DNA of 30,032 nucleotides from the NCBI GenBank assembly GCA_021604825.1, contig BQJS01000032.1, positions 1-30,032 of the forward strand, written 5' to 3'. Shown here in pieces: positions 1-9,600 of the stretch. Under the pieces are notes generated by a model, which ran no database searches, had not been told where the DNA came from, and saw only the letters and a list, made by a program, of their open reading frames with translations. A program made the position numbers and the translations under genes. Source of the stretch: Phycisphaerae bacterium (GTDB lineage: Bacteria; Planctomycetota; Phycisphaerae; UBA1845). How positions within the stretch are numbered: position 1 is the first letter of the stretch; each line of letters opens with the position of its first letter.

Positions 1-2184
1 CGTCGTGAACGTCGAATTGACCAGCGAGAACGTTGGCGTGATGTCGAGTACGTCGTCTGGTGCGATCAGGTCGACGGAATCGCCGGCGTCCATTTCCACA
101 ATCGTCGAAGCACCGGAATGGATCGCGACACCGTTGCGCCGCAGTGTGAAGGGTACGGGCTGGGCAAATTCCATTTTGATGCGCACGGTTGGCGTGAAGC
201 TGTAGGTGAACTGCTGATGCAAATCCGTGTCTACTTTTAGATCCAAAATCAAATAGCTGCCCCAGATCGTGTATTGGCCGAACAACGTCCAAATCGGAAT
301 CTCCGGAACTTCAAGCTGCACACCTGGAGGCGCGCCCAGTGCTTTCAGAATCCACTTGTCCATGTCCATGCTGAGCGTCGTGAATTGATCGGAACCACTG
401 GTGACCAACGTTCTTCCATTGGCGACGGACGTCAGTGCAGGGTTTGGCGGCACGGACATATTGGGCGTGTCCAGGTTGCCGCCGATTCCCGTCAATGCTT
501 CGATCGGAACCGGAATGTCGAACGGCGTGCTGACCAATGGCAATTGCTCGTTGATCACGGAAACCGTTCCGCCATCTGTGTCGAGTCCGACGATGGTCCC
601 CGTTCCGCCCAAATTGATCGAAGGAAACATGTTGACGGAGTCGCAACCAAATATGCAAGCCTCAGCCGTCACGTTCGCGGTGACGTTGGCGCGGGCGTCA
701 AGGTCCATGTTCAATTGGGGGCTGTTGACGTGAACGTAAGGCCCGCTCTCGGTTTCAACGCGGACCGATGTGTTGATGGTGACCAGATCACCTGCACGGA
801 ATTCATCTTGAGCGGGACCAGCCAGCGTGACATCGACCGGATACTTGACGCCGACTTGGCCCGGTCCAATGTCTTCGAACTTGATTTGGAAACCGAAGTC
901 GCCAGTGACGCCCGCATAGACGCCAGCACCAAATTCGCTGCCCGCAATGTTGACCACGTTGCGATCGGCGCGGAAGTCGTTGCTGTTGATCGTTAGGAAT
1001 TCAACGCGATCGGAGTTGCGCGGTTTTGCTTGTGTGCCCGGTCCCCACATGCTTTGGCCGGCATTTTGAAACGAAACACTGTATGCCGGTACGCACGAGA
1101 TTCTTGCTTCCCAACCGGCTTTGTTGACGATGTTGTCGGATACGAACTTGAACGTCAGGCTGCCGTCGGGTGCGTTGGACGTGATGGTTCCGGGCGCTGT
1201 TCCAGTTCCGTCGCTTCTCGGAAAGTACACGCCGATGAGTGGAGCGTTCGTGCTGTTGCCATCGTAGATCTCCAACCGATCGAAAGGGTTGGCCGGCAGA
1301 GGCGGGGTTTCTTCAATCTCGAACATGAGGAATTCAAAACGAAGCTTCTCACGGCTGGGTTCGACCGGAATAAAGGTCTTGATGAAATTCTCCGAATCAC
1401 CGTGGTTCCCAAAAAACCCCGGCCGCTGGGGGCCACCGGAATCGTAGAACCGACCCGAGCAGGTGACGACGGTTGTGTTGTCCATGAAGTATTGCGCCGT
1501 TTCGTCGTGATTGGCGCGGGCTGAAGATGTAGCAGCAATCGAAATAAGGGTGGCGACCAGCGCAAGATGGCGGTTGGGTGATCGGCGCAAGGTTTGGCGC
1601 GAACGCACCAGGCATCCAAGGCCGAGGGCGACGAGTAGGCATGTTGCAGGTTCGGGGACAATGACTCTGTAGTCTTGCCCTGTATCGACCGACGGGATCT
1701 GATTGAAATTCAAATCGCCAAAGACCAGGTTGCTTAGATTCAAAAAGTAATCGCCCGTTGCGGCGAGCGGGTCAACCGAGATGCTGACGGTTGCGAAGTC
1801 GAACGTGCCCACGCCGATACCGTTGATGACATCGTCGGCGATGCTGCCAAACACTCCGGACGTGTACCCGTTGCCTGCCGTGAGTGATTCGGTCGTTGGA
1901 TCAACGACAATGCCCAGGTTCCAATCCGCATCGGTGAACGCAACGCTATCAAGGGTGAACATCCCCGATTGCGAAAGTTCCTGAATTCGAAATTCGCCAT
2001 TGACCAAACTCTCCGCAGTGGATAATCGCACCGTGACATCAAAAGTGTCGCCTGGTGACACTGCGGTTGAGTGTGGATTTCCGAATGGGTCAACGATGCT
2101 AGCGGTCACGGTTGATGCGGACACGTTCGCTGGCAAACAAAATCCAGCAAGCATTGCAACGATGGTAACGATGCACTTGGACAT
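1..2184 (-). CDS. Secreted protein with an internal PEP-CTERM signal followed by a CUB domain (partial, 3' end outside window)
   Basis: Reading the minus strand from ATG 2184 gives one uninterrupted frame of 728 codons to the left edge. A GGAGAAG Shine-Dalgarno lies about 6 bases before the ATG. Residues 1-24 are a signal peptide (MSKCIVTI, then AMLAGFCLPANVSA). Residues about 25-170 form a beta-rich, cohesin-like region (SPGDTFDVTVRLS). Residues 176-200 are a textbook PEP-CTERM signal: VPEPAT, hydrophobic CLLVALGLGCLV, then RSRQTLRR. Such a signal normally ends a protein, but here the frame continues into a second signal-peptide-like segment (residues 206-222, ending SSARA) and a CUB domain (residues about 242-364; paired Cys242 and Cys364; DRLEIYDGNS; GWEARISC). 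The remaining 360 residues are beta-rich and unrecognised. The PEP motif would direct exosortase processing at the envelope. Either two genes have fused by loss of a stop, or translation can restart internally (GTG 1608 or TTG 1590). The domains are clear; how the product is processed is unknown. Confidence 0.8.
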   Translation of the reverse strand, partial: MSKCIVTIVAMLAGFCLPANVSASTVTASIVDPFGNPHSTAVSPGDTFDVTVRLSTAESLVNGEFRIQELSQSGMFTLDSVAFTDADWNLGIVVDPTTESLTAGNGYTSGVFGSIADDVINGIGVGTFDFATVSISVDPLAATGDYFLNLSNLVFGDLNFNQIPSVDTGQDYRVIVPEPATCLLVALGLGCLVRSRQTLRRSPNRHLALVATLISIAATSSARANHDETAQYFMDNTTVVTCSGRFYDSGGPQRPGFFGNHGDSENFIKTFIPVEPSREKLRFEFLMFEIEETPPLPANPFDRLEIYDGNSTNAPLIGVYFPRSDGTGTAPGTITSNAPDGSLTFKFVSDNIVNKAGWEARISCVPAYSVSFQNAGQSMWGPGTQAKPRNSDRVEFLTINSNDFRADRNVVNIAGSEFGAGVYAGVTGDFGFQIKFEDIGPGQVGVKYPVDVTLAGPAQDEFRAGDLVTINTSVRVETESGPYVHVNSPQLNMDLDARANVTANVTAEACIFGCDSVNMFPSINLGGTGTIVGLDTDGGTVSVINEQLPLVSTPFDIPVPIEALTGIGGNLDTPNMSVPPNPALTSVANGRTLVTSGSDQFTTLSMDMDKWILKALGAPPGVQLEVPEIPIWTLFGQYTIWGSYLILDLKVDTDLHQQFTYSFTPTVRIKMEFAQPVPFTLRRNGVAIHSGASTIVEMDAGDSVDLIAPDDVLDITPTFSLVNSTFTT

Positions 2185-2351
2185 GAGATCTTCTCCATGG
2201 GGGCTTTCGGCCTTCCCTGCTTCGCCTTCCCCAAGACGAATTGGCCATCCATCTGGGTAAAGCCAAAAGACCCCCAAACGTGCCGGTCGAATGCAGGTTT
2301 TTCTTGAGAAACACTTCGGGTGAGTGCTGTAAGTGTTGTATTGGCAGTGGT
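2185..2351. other. Intergenic leader between divergent genes
   Basis: This stretch separates the divergent PEP-CTERM/CUB gene and sigma factor gene. Near 2190-2240 the minus-strand leader is rich in GGGAAGG/GGCCGAAAGCC-type segments that could form small hairpins just before the start codon. I could not fit it to a known riboswitch and see no convincing minus-strand promoter. Confidence 0.4.
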
Positions 2352-2380
2352 TTGAGAGGGCGGGCGGTTACGAATACAAT
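2352..2380 (+). promoter_or_regulatory. Sigma-70-like promoter of the sigma factor/kinase operon
   Basis: TTGAGA (2352-2357), a 17-base spacer and TACAAT (2375-2380) give one mismatch per hexamer to the housekeeping consensus. The predicted start of transcription, near 2387, would leave about 38 bases of leader before ATG 2425. It is a pattern match only. Confidence 0.5.
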
Positions 2381-2424
2381 AGGAGTGCAAATCGATAAGG
2401 GTCCAAATAACAAGGCACTAGATC

Positions 2425-2991
2425 ATGGCGTCAGATCGCAACGCGACGGAAATTCTCGACCGGCTTAGCGGTGGCGATCCATCGGCTGCCGACGAGCTTC
2501 TTCCGCTCGTGCATGACGAACTGCGTGCGATTGCGGCGGTTCGGATGCGTGGACAGAATCCCGGTCATACGTTGCAGCCAACAGCGCTGGTGAACGAGGC
2601 GATCGTTCAACTGCTCGGAAGCAAGAACGCGAGTTGGCAGAGTCGAGCGCATTTCATGGCGGTGGCTGCAACTGCGATGCGGCAGATTCTGATCAAGCAT
2701 GCGCGGCGGGGAAATGCTGAAAAACGCGGCGGCGGATGGCAGCGCGTGACACTCAGTCAAGCCGTTTCACCCGGCAAGAATCAAGATTGGGATATTGAGT
2801 CATTGAATGAAGCGCTCGTAAAGCTCGCGACCTTGAGTCCACGTCAATGCCGAATTGTCGAATTGCGATTCTTCGGTGGGCTGACTATAAAGGAAACGGC
2901 TTGCGCGCTGGGCGTAAGTACGACGACCGTCGCGGACGATTGGACGGCAGCGCGGGCATGGCTGTCGATCCAGTTGGCAAATCATGACTAA
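2425..2991 (+). CDS. ECF-like RNA polymerase sigma factor (TIGR02999-type)
   Basis: This 188-residue protein matches the planctomycete-expanded ECF-like sigma family. Region 2 contains LLPLVHDELRAIAAVRM, HTLQPTALVNEAIVQL and FMAVAATAMRQILIKHARR (residues about 25-95). Region 4 contains LSPRQCRIVELRFFGGLTI, ETACALGVSTTTV and DWTAARAWL (residues about 137-180), a helix-turn-helix that would read a -35 element. The start is ATG 2425 with a weak AAGG about 10 bases upstream, behind a good promoter. Its last 8 bases overlap the start of the kinase gene, so the two are probably translationally coupled. In this family the sigma factor is commonly paired with a Ser/Thr kinase, and the inference is that the kinase relays an envelope or cytoplasmic signal to it. 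No anti-sigma factor is present. Confidence 0.92.
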   Translation: MASDRNATEILDRLSGGDPSAADELLPLVHDELRAIAAVRMRGQNPGHTLQPTALVNEAIVQLLGSKNASWQSRAHFMAVAATAMRQILIKHARRGNAEKRGGGWQRVTLSQAVSPGKNQDWDIESLNEALVKLATLSPRQCRIVELRFFGGLTIKETACALGVSTTTVADDWTAARAWLSIQLANHD

Positions 2992-5911
2992 TCCAGACCA
3001 AACCCATCACGAAAAAGTCTGCGCGATATTCGTTGCGGTTCGGCGCTTGGCCCCCGATGAGCGCGGCGCTTACCTCGATAAGGCATGCGGTTCTGATGCA
3101 GAATTGCGCCGCGACGTCGAGATGTTCCTTTCAGTCGATGAGGAAGACGGCGACGCGCTGGCCACTCAGGCACTGGGCGATAGATTCGAAGAATTTGTGG
3201 CACAGGCGATCGTCGGCGACGATGCACTTCCCGAATCCATTGGCAAGTACCGCATCATTCGCAAAATCGGCGAAGGTGGAATGGGCGTCGTGTATGAAGC
3301 ACGACAAGAGAATCCGCATCGCAGCGTGGCGTTGAAAGTGATTCGGCCTGGCGTCACCACACCGAAACTGCTGCGCCGCTTTCAGCACGAAGCGCAAGTG
3401 CTGGGCCGCTTGCAGCATCCTGGCGTGGCGCATATTTACGAAGCTGGCGTGGCTGACACGGGTCAAGGCATGCAGCCGTTTTTCGCCATGGAGTTGATCG
3501 AAGGCCGACCGCTCCTCGAGCACATCAACCACTACCAGTTGAGCGCCTCTCAGCGGTTCACGCTGCTTGCGAACATCTGCGATGCCGTCGAACACGCTCA
3601 CCAAAAAGGTGTGATTCACCGCGATTTAAAGCCTGCGAACATTCTCGTGACCAACGCCGGGCATCCGAAAGTGCTGGATTTCGGTGTCGCTCGTGCCACC
3701 GATTCGGATGTGCAAGTGACTACGATGCAGACTGATGTCGGGCAACTCATCGGGACGCTCGCCTACATGTCGCCCGAGCAAGTTGTCGCCGATCCCTTGG
3801 CGCTCGATACCCGTAGTGACGTTTATGCGCTGGGCGTTCTCGCCTACGAAGTGCTTGCCGGCCGTTTGCCGTATGACATTGGTAACCGGATGATTCACGA
3901 AGCCGCCCGCGTCATTCGCGAGGATGATCCAACGAGTATCGGGACAATCGACCGCTCGCTTCGTGGCGATGTGGAGACGATGCTCCTCAAAGCACTAGAG
4001 AAAGACAAGACACGCCGTTATCAATCCGCCGGAGAATTTGCGGCAGACATTCGTCACTTCTTAAAAGATGAACCCATCGTCGCGCGTCCGGCTAGCACGT
4101 TCTACCAAGTGCGTAAGTTTGCGAAACGTCATCGCACGTTGGTATCGGGGGTCGTCGCGACTTTTCTCGCTCTGGTCATAGGGTTGGTTGTGAGCATCAG
4201 CATGTATTGGCAGGCGGAGCGTGCGCGTGATTCAGAAAGTGAACAACGCGCCATCGCTCAGCTAGAAGCGGATAAGGCAAAAGCAATCAACGATTTCATT
4301 TTGACTGGTTTGCTTGAATCTTCGAACCCATGGAAAACGTATAGCCGCGATGTCTCGATGGTGGATGTACTCGACAATCTTGCAGCATCCGCATCGGAAA
4401 CGTTCACTGATCAGCCGGCCCAGGAGGCGGAAAGCCGCCACACGCTTGGCGTCACGTACAACGGGCTCGGAGATTTCGAGAAGGCGATCGAACAGTTTAA
4501 TATCGCAGCCCAACTGCGACGCAAGCTGCATCCGGACGGGCACGACGATCTGGCGGAAAGCTTGCTACAAGTTGCGTTCACTCTGAATACCTCCGGGCAA
4601 TACGACGAAGCTGAAATGAATGCCCGCGAATCGCTCAGTATTCTTCAAAAACTGCATGATGACACGGACAAGTCGGTTATTAGGTGCAAGACTGCGTTGG
4701 GGCAAATCCTGATGCGAATGGGCGACTACCAAGCGGCAGAACCAATACTTCGCGAATCCCTTGAGCTTCGTCGCAAGTACCTTGGCGATGATTTGCAGCA
4801 AGTGGCTCGTGGAGCCAATCAGCTCGGCTCACTGCTGAACGCAGTCGATCGCAACGAAGAAGCTGAACCTCTCATGCGGGAAGCGTATGACATTTGCAAG
4901 AAAATCAAACCGGATCATCCGGCGACAGCCAGCTGCATTAACGACCTCGCTGCCGTCGTACGAGAGTTGGGCAGGACGGACGAGGCAATCGAACTTTATC
5001 AAATTTCGTTGGCGATGTATCAAAAGCATCTGGGGCCAGAAAACCACCGCACGCTGGGCGTCAAACGAAATCTCGCCAACGCCCTTCGTATGGATGGAAA
5101 CATTGAAGAAGCAGAGCCACTGTTGCGTGATGTCGCCGATGTGAGCGAACGAACGCTTGGGCTGGAGCATCCTGACACGCTCATCGCCCTCAATACGCTG
5201 GCGCTCCTTCTTCATAAGTCCGACCGTATCGAAGAAGCTGCGCCGATCTATGCAAGGGTCGTCGAGATCTCGAAGAACACCCTTGGTGCAAACCATCGTG
5301 ATACGTTAAGCGCGACATACAACTTGGCTTGGTTGCATCGTAACCGTAAGAAACCGGAAATAGCCGAACCGCTATTTCGTGAAGTCGTCGCGGGATTTCG
5401 CGCCAAGCTTGGCGATACGCATGGCGACACGATCACCGTGATGGGCGGATTGGCGCAATGTCTGGTCGAGCTGGGAAAACTCGAGGAAGCCGAAACAGTC
5501 TATCGCACGATCCTGGAAGCTCATCAAGCAAAATTGGGTGAAAGCGCTCCGGGTTTGGCCAAGCCGCTCAATCAATTGTCGGATGTGTTACTGGCACAAA
5601 AGAAATTCGACGCAGCATTGCCATTCATGAGTCAATGCCTGGCGATCTTGAAGTCAGGTCCGTTGGCCGATCATTGGCAGATCGCAGAACTGCGTAGCAA
5701 GATGGGTGGGTGTCTATCCAACCTGGGACGATTTGCGGAAGCTGAATCGAATCTTTTGGAGAGTTTTGAGGCTCTTGAAAAGAACGACGAAGCTCCGAAC
5801 CGTGCGATCGTAGAGGCACTCGATCGCATCATCGCCATGTATGAATTACTCGGAGATTCGGTGGAAGTTGAAACCTACAGAACAAGACGATTCGAACGCC
5901 AGTCCGAATGA
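2984..5911 (+). CDS. Membrane Ser/Thr protein kinase with C-terminal TPR array
   Basis: A 975-residue PASTA-less Hanks-type kinase. After an N-terminal helical region (1-85), the kinase domain spans about 88-360. It has a glycine loop GEGGMGVVY (96-104), VALK with Lys118, Glu136 in the C-helix, HRDLKPAN with Asp214, DFG at 232-234, and GTLAYMSPEQ (about 257-266), so every catalytic residue is present. One transmembrane helix follows (about 386-406). The C-terminal 490 residues are about ten 42-residue kinesin-light-chain-like TPRs (EEAEPLLRD, LGPEN/LGLEHPDTL spacing), likely a protein-binding sensor on the far side of the membrane. The gene starts inside the sigma gene (8-base overlap), so they form one operon. 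The phosphorylation target is unknown; the cognate sigma factor is the obvious candidate by context. Confidence 0.93.
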   Translation: MTNPDQTHHEKVCAIFVAVRRLAPDERGAYLDKACGSDAELRRDVEMFLSVDEEDGDALATQALGDRFEEFVAQAIVGDDALPESIGKYRIIRKIGEGGMGVVYEARQENPHRSVALKVIRPGVTTPKLLRRFQHEAQVLGRLQHPGVAHIYEAGVADTGQGMQPFFAMELIEGRPLLEHINHYQLSASQRFTLLANICDAVEHAHQKGVIHRDLKPANILVTNAGHPKVLDFGVARATDSDVQVTTMQTDVGQLIGTLAYMSPEQVVADPLALDTRSDVYALGVLAYEVLAGRLPYDIGNRMIHEAARVIREDDPTSIGTIDRSLRGDVETMLLKALEKDKTRRYQSAGEFAADIRHFLKDEPIVARPASTFYQVRKFAKRHRTLVSGVVATFLALVIGLVVSISMYWQAERARDSESEQRAIAQLEADKAKAINDFILTGLLESSNPWKTYSRDVSMVDVLDNLAASASETFTDQPAQEAESRHTLGVTYNGLGDFEKAIEQFNIAAQLRRKLHPDGHDDLAESLLQVAFTLNTSGQYDEAEMNARESLSILQKLHDDTDKSVIRCKTALGQILMRMGDYQAAEPILRESLELRRKYLGDDLQQVARGANQLGSLLNAVDRNEEAEPLMREAYDICKKIKPDHPATASCINDLAAVVRELGRTDEAIELYQISLAMYQKHLGPENHRTLGVKRNLANALRMDGNIEEAEPLLRDVADVSERTLGLEHPDTLIALNTLALLLHKSDRIEEAAPIYARVVEISKNTLGANHRDTLSATYNLAWLHRNRKKPEIAEPLFREVVAGFRAKLGDTHGDTITVMGGLAQCLVELGKLEEAETVYRTILEAHQAKLGESAPGLAKPLNQLSDVLLAQKKFDAALPFMSQCLAILKSGPLADHWQIAELRSKMGGCLSNLGRFAEAESNLLESFEALEKNDEAPNRAIVEALDRIIAMYELLGDSVEVETYRTRRFERQSE

Positions 5912-6098
5912 TAGACGTTCGACGCTGCCGTTCAGTGTTGAATGTGTGTCCCAATAGCGAAAATCTAGACAAGTTCAAATCCACGCTTCGTCCGCCTCCT
6001 CTCGTTCCTTGGTGCAGGCAACGTTTCTCGCAATTCGCGTCTTCGATCCAGCAAGATTCATGAAGTCAGTCTGGCGCGGTATATATTTTACGAAGGGC
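5912..6098. other. Intergenic region upstream of the blaI-type promoter
   Basis: About 190 bases follow the kinase stop codon. No gene, tRNA or T-tracted terminator is evident. Confidence 0.4.
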
Positions 6099-6128
6099 TT
6101 GACACCTTGATCGCTTGGCCGTTACTAT
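6099..6128 (+). promoter_or_regulatory. Promoter of the BlaI/M56 operon
   Basis: A perfect TTGACA (6099-6104), an 18-base spacer and TACTAT (6123-6128) form a strong candidate promoter about 75 bases before the repressor ATG. The -10 element overlaps TACTA-type half-sites, as expected for an autoregulated repressor. Confidence 0.6.
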
Positions 6129-6136
6129 TGTAGACG

Positions 6137-6152
6137 TACTAGAAATATAGTA
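6137..6152. promoter_or_regulatory. Putative BlaI/MecI-type operator
   Basis: TACTA-GAAATA-TAGTA is a perfect 5-base inverted repeat with 6-base spacing, lying just downstream of the -10 element. A further TACTA at 6123-6127 overlaps the -10. MecI/BlaI repressors bind short TAC/GTA dyads at their own promoters, so autorepression is the natural reading. Binding is inferred from position and symmetry. Confidence 0.5.
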
Positions 6153-6202
6153 GATAGATTCGGGCGACACCATGCAGCACGACTTGTTTGGAGAAAACGC
6201 CA

Positions 6203-6634
6203 ATGCCCACCCGATTGCCTCGACCGACCGATGCAGAACTCCAGGTTCTTAGCGTTCTCTGGGATCATGGCCCCGCGACGGTCCGACAAACGCTTGAGCG
6301 CATGCCAGACGGAAAAACCCGTTCCTACACGACGATCCTCACCATCATGCAACTCATGCAAAAGAAGGGTCTGCTCAAGCGGCGTGATCAAGGGCGGGCA
6401 CACGTATACCGAGCCGCCGCGGGCAGGCCTCGAATCATGCGCCCGATGCTCCGGGATTTGGTCAGGAAGGCCTTCGGCGGGAGCCCAACGCATCTCGTCC
6501 AACAACTCCTGGATGACAATCAAATAAGTTCCGAGCACCTCGCTGAGATTCGCACCCTGCTCGACGAGCTGAAAACGAACGATGCCTCGGCCACGCAACG
6601 CGACGCTAAGAAAAGGGAGAAAAAAGATGATTGA
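6203..6634 (+). CDS. BlaI/MecI-family transcriptional repressor
   Basis: A 143-residue winged-helix repressor. The N-terminal half has the family pattern: PTDAELQVLSVLWDHGPATV, TRSYTTILTIMQLMQKKGLL, then RDQGRAHVYRA (residues about 7-75). The C-terminal half (about 80-125) would be the dimerisation region. In known systems the paired M56 protease cleaves this repressor upon signal. I chose ATG 6203 because GGAGAAA (6190-6196) sits 6 bases upstream; a TTG 15 bases earlier is possible but would place that Shine-Dalgarno inside the coding sequence. The 3' end overlaps the receptor gene by 8 bases. The charged Lys/Asp tail is not part of the fold. It probably regulates its own operon through the dyad at 6137-6152. 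Confidence 0.9.
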   Translation: MPTRLPRPTDAELQVLSVLWDHGPATVRQTLERMPDGKTRSYTTILTIMQLMQKKGLLKRRDQGRAHVYRAAAGRPRIMRPMLRDLVRKAFGGSPTHLVQQLLDDNQISSEHLAEIRTLLDELKTNDASATQRDAKKREKKDD

Positions 6635-9600
6635 TATTCTCCGATACTTTGACGGCAGTCTGTGGCATTCCGTCGTGACAACACTTTTTCATACGCTTTG
6701 GCAAGCACCGCTCATTGGGGTGGCGATGTTCCTTATCTTGCGACGAATTCCGGCGAAGCGAAGCCAATTCAGATATGGGCTTGGTTTGGCTGCGTTGGCC
6801 AGCGTGCTGTTGGTTGGTTTGATTACACATGGCGTGTTGGTCGAAACCGCCCGTCGTGCCATTGCTCCCCATGCAACCGCAGACATGGCGGGGCTGAGTC
6901 CGGCGACGATTCAAGAGGGCGGCACTGAATTCAGCTCGGGTATTGGGAATGTTTCGCCACTTGTTTCGCCCGGTGCCCAAACCGATCTTTCGCCATCGAA
7001 ACCTCAGGGCGCGGACGCGCGACACGAGGTTGCTCTCGATTGGAAACCGATAGCGATGATTGCTTGGCTCTTTGGCGTTGCGATCATGTTGGTTCGGACG
7101 GGGATTGGGTTGATTGTCCTTAAGCGTTGGACCACGCGCGGATCGACCCACGCAGTACCTGAATCGGTGACCCGAGCGGTCGATTCACTCGCTGCGGCGA
7201 TGCAGTTCACTCGCCGCATTCGCGTGGTGTTGACCGATCGCTTGAAAAACCCGGCGGTGATCGGCGTCATTTGGCCGACGATCCTTATGCCGCCTGCAAC
7301 GCTACTAGGCTTAACCTCTGAGCAACTCCGCATCGTTCTTGCCCATGAATTGGCCCACATCCGGCGGCACGACTACTTGATCAATCTGGTGCAGAAGCTC
7401 ATCGAGGCATTGCTATTCTTCAATCCCGGCGTTTGGTGGATCAGCAGGCAGGTCCGCATCGAGCGCGAGGCTTGCTGCGACGAGTTGGCTGCTCGAATTG
7501 TGGGTGACCGCCAAGCCGTCGTTCGCGTACTCTACGACGTTGCTGCGTCGATGTCGGTGGCACCTTCGTCTGCATCCAATCTGGCCCCCGCGTTTGCTGG
7601 CGATGAAAAAGACTCGACACTTGTCAATCGCATCCGGCGCATTGTTCGCCCCGGTGATTCTCCCGCGATGCGAATGCCGTGGTACAGTTTTGCGCTCCTC
7701 GCGGTCGCAGTTCTCGCCGGCATTTGGTTGGCCAGCCAAGGCGTCAGCAGCGCAGTTCAGATCGTCGCCCAAGTGCTTGATGGTCCGAAGCACATCAAAC
7801 GTATCGAGGAAATCGAAACCAGCTACGGTGAAGAACGTCGCCGCCTCTACGACGTCGACAAACCGATACAAGAGCTTGGCCGTCTCTCAGGGACCGTCCG
7901 CACCCACGACGGTAAACCGCTACCGAATCCCACCACCGGTAGCATTCGGTCAGAGTACCAAAGGGGAGTTTCGGCATACGGTTTACACGTCAAACCGGAC
8001 GGAACTTGGCAAATGAGCGGCGTGAATCCCGGCGACGTCGTGGTAGCGTTTTCGGCAGTCGGGTACGCACCTGACTTTTACGGTCCATTCAGACTAAAGC
8101 GATCGGAGTCCAAGGAAGGCATTGACCTTGTTCTGGCGCAAGGGTTCGACATGAAGCTCCGACTCTTGGACGAACACGACGCGCCCATCGCTGGCGTTCC
8201 AATTGAACTGAGTTTGGAATTGCACGATACCCGCGTCAGAAGAGCCACCGTTCACACCGATGAGCACGGCGTCGCCACGGTTGCTGATCTCGTCGAGTGT
8301 AAGCTCCTTGTGGAAACCACGCGGCCCGGTTATGAACGACTCAAGGAGACCATCGACACCGCTGAAGGCGAAACGAAGGTGATTCGATTAATACCCAGTC
8401 GCCCGGTCACTGGACGCGTGCTCTCCGCCATCACCGGCAAACCCTTACCCGGCGCCGAAGCCCGAATGATCTATCGTTCGAATCCGGGGTACTCGTGCAA
8501 CCCGCGCTCTCGCCACGAGCGCGAAAAACCGCCATTCGCAGTGGCAGACGTGGATGGGCGGTTCTTGCTAGACTCGCTTGAGTCCGGATCGACCTATACG
8601 TTCTGGTTCGAGGCCCCCGGTCATCGCCCGGCGATTGTCTACGGGGTCGCGGCCGGGAAGGACGAGCTGACCGTTCAACTGGAAAGTCCGATCGTTGTCA
8701 CGGCGGAAGTTATTGGTCCGCTCGATATGTTGCCCCGCAACAAGGACGGTCTGCCTCAGTTGAGATACAGCCAAGGAATTCAATGCAGTGCAGAGTCGTC
8801 GCACGGAAGCGGTGGTACAGCGGTGGTCGAGGTCAAGGACGGCAAGCAGATCGCCGTTTTCGACGACCTGATCTTGCCCGGGAGTTTGACCATTCGTACG
8901 CCCGAGCAGCAGCGCGACGCGTTGATCGAGAATGCCGCTGATGCCGGTCATGTTACGGTGGACCTGCGGCCGGAAGCCAAAGTTGCCACGCGAACTGTCA
9001 TGGTGAAGCTCATCCCACCTGAAGGTTGGCCAAAACCGACGGGCTGGCTTCGCGTTGATTACGTTGAGCCGGGCAGCAACATCAGTCGCCAGTTCGATCT
9101 CGACATCGAAGCCGGGCAGGTTTCCATCGATGTGCCATTGAATGAGAGCGGATTCGGTAGGTTCACGTGCGGCCAACTAATCTCGCCCGGTTACTGGATC
9201 GAAGAATCTCGGTACGAACAAACCCAGGCGGGAGAAGACCCACACATAATTGAGATCCCCATCCATCCCGCCGGTTCGGTTTTCGGAACAGTGGTCGACG
9301 CCGATGGGAATCCTTACTCAGGTGCGAGTGTGAGGCTCAATGAAGTCGAACAACCGACAGGTCGTGCTATTGACTCCGATCACTTGCAAGCAAAGACGGG
9401 CGCTGACGGGCGATTCGCGCTCACATTGGTTCCGCTGGATGGCACATACATCCCCACTGTATCCGACTATAGTGCGGGTCTTGAGAAACATGTGTACGGA
9501 GACGAGATCGAGATCAACGCGCAATCTCCGACGCATGAGATTCGGTTGGAAATGCCCAAAGGCGTCGACGTGCCCGTGCAGGTGGTTGGTCCCGACGGGG

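Noticed and set aside
274..996. 240-codon plus-strand open frame
   Set aside because: It lies antisense to the secreted PEP-CTERM/CUB gene, whose minus frame shows clear domains; its own product lacks recognisable features and is rich in Arg/His/Asp as antisense shadows are.
1155..1661. 168-codon minus-strand frame
   Set aside because: It is a shifted frame of the PEP-CTERM/CUB gene; the frame with the CUB motifs is the continuous one to ATG 2184.
2185..2340. Possible riboswitch in the minus-strand leader of the PEP-CTERM/CUB gene
   Set aside because: The GG-rich segments and the ACCCAGATGG-like stretch were compared by eye with c-di-GMP and other common riboswitch cores and do not fit any.
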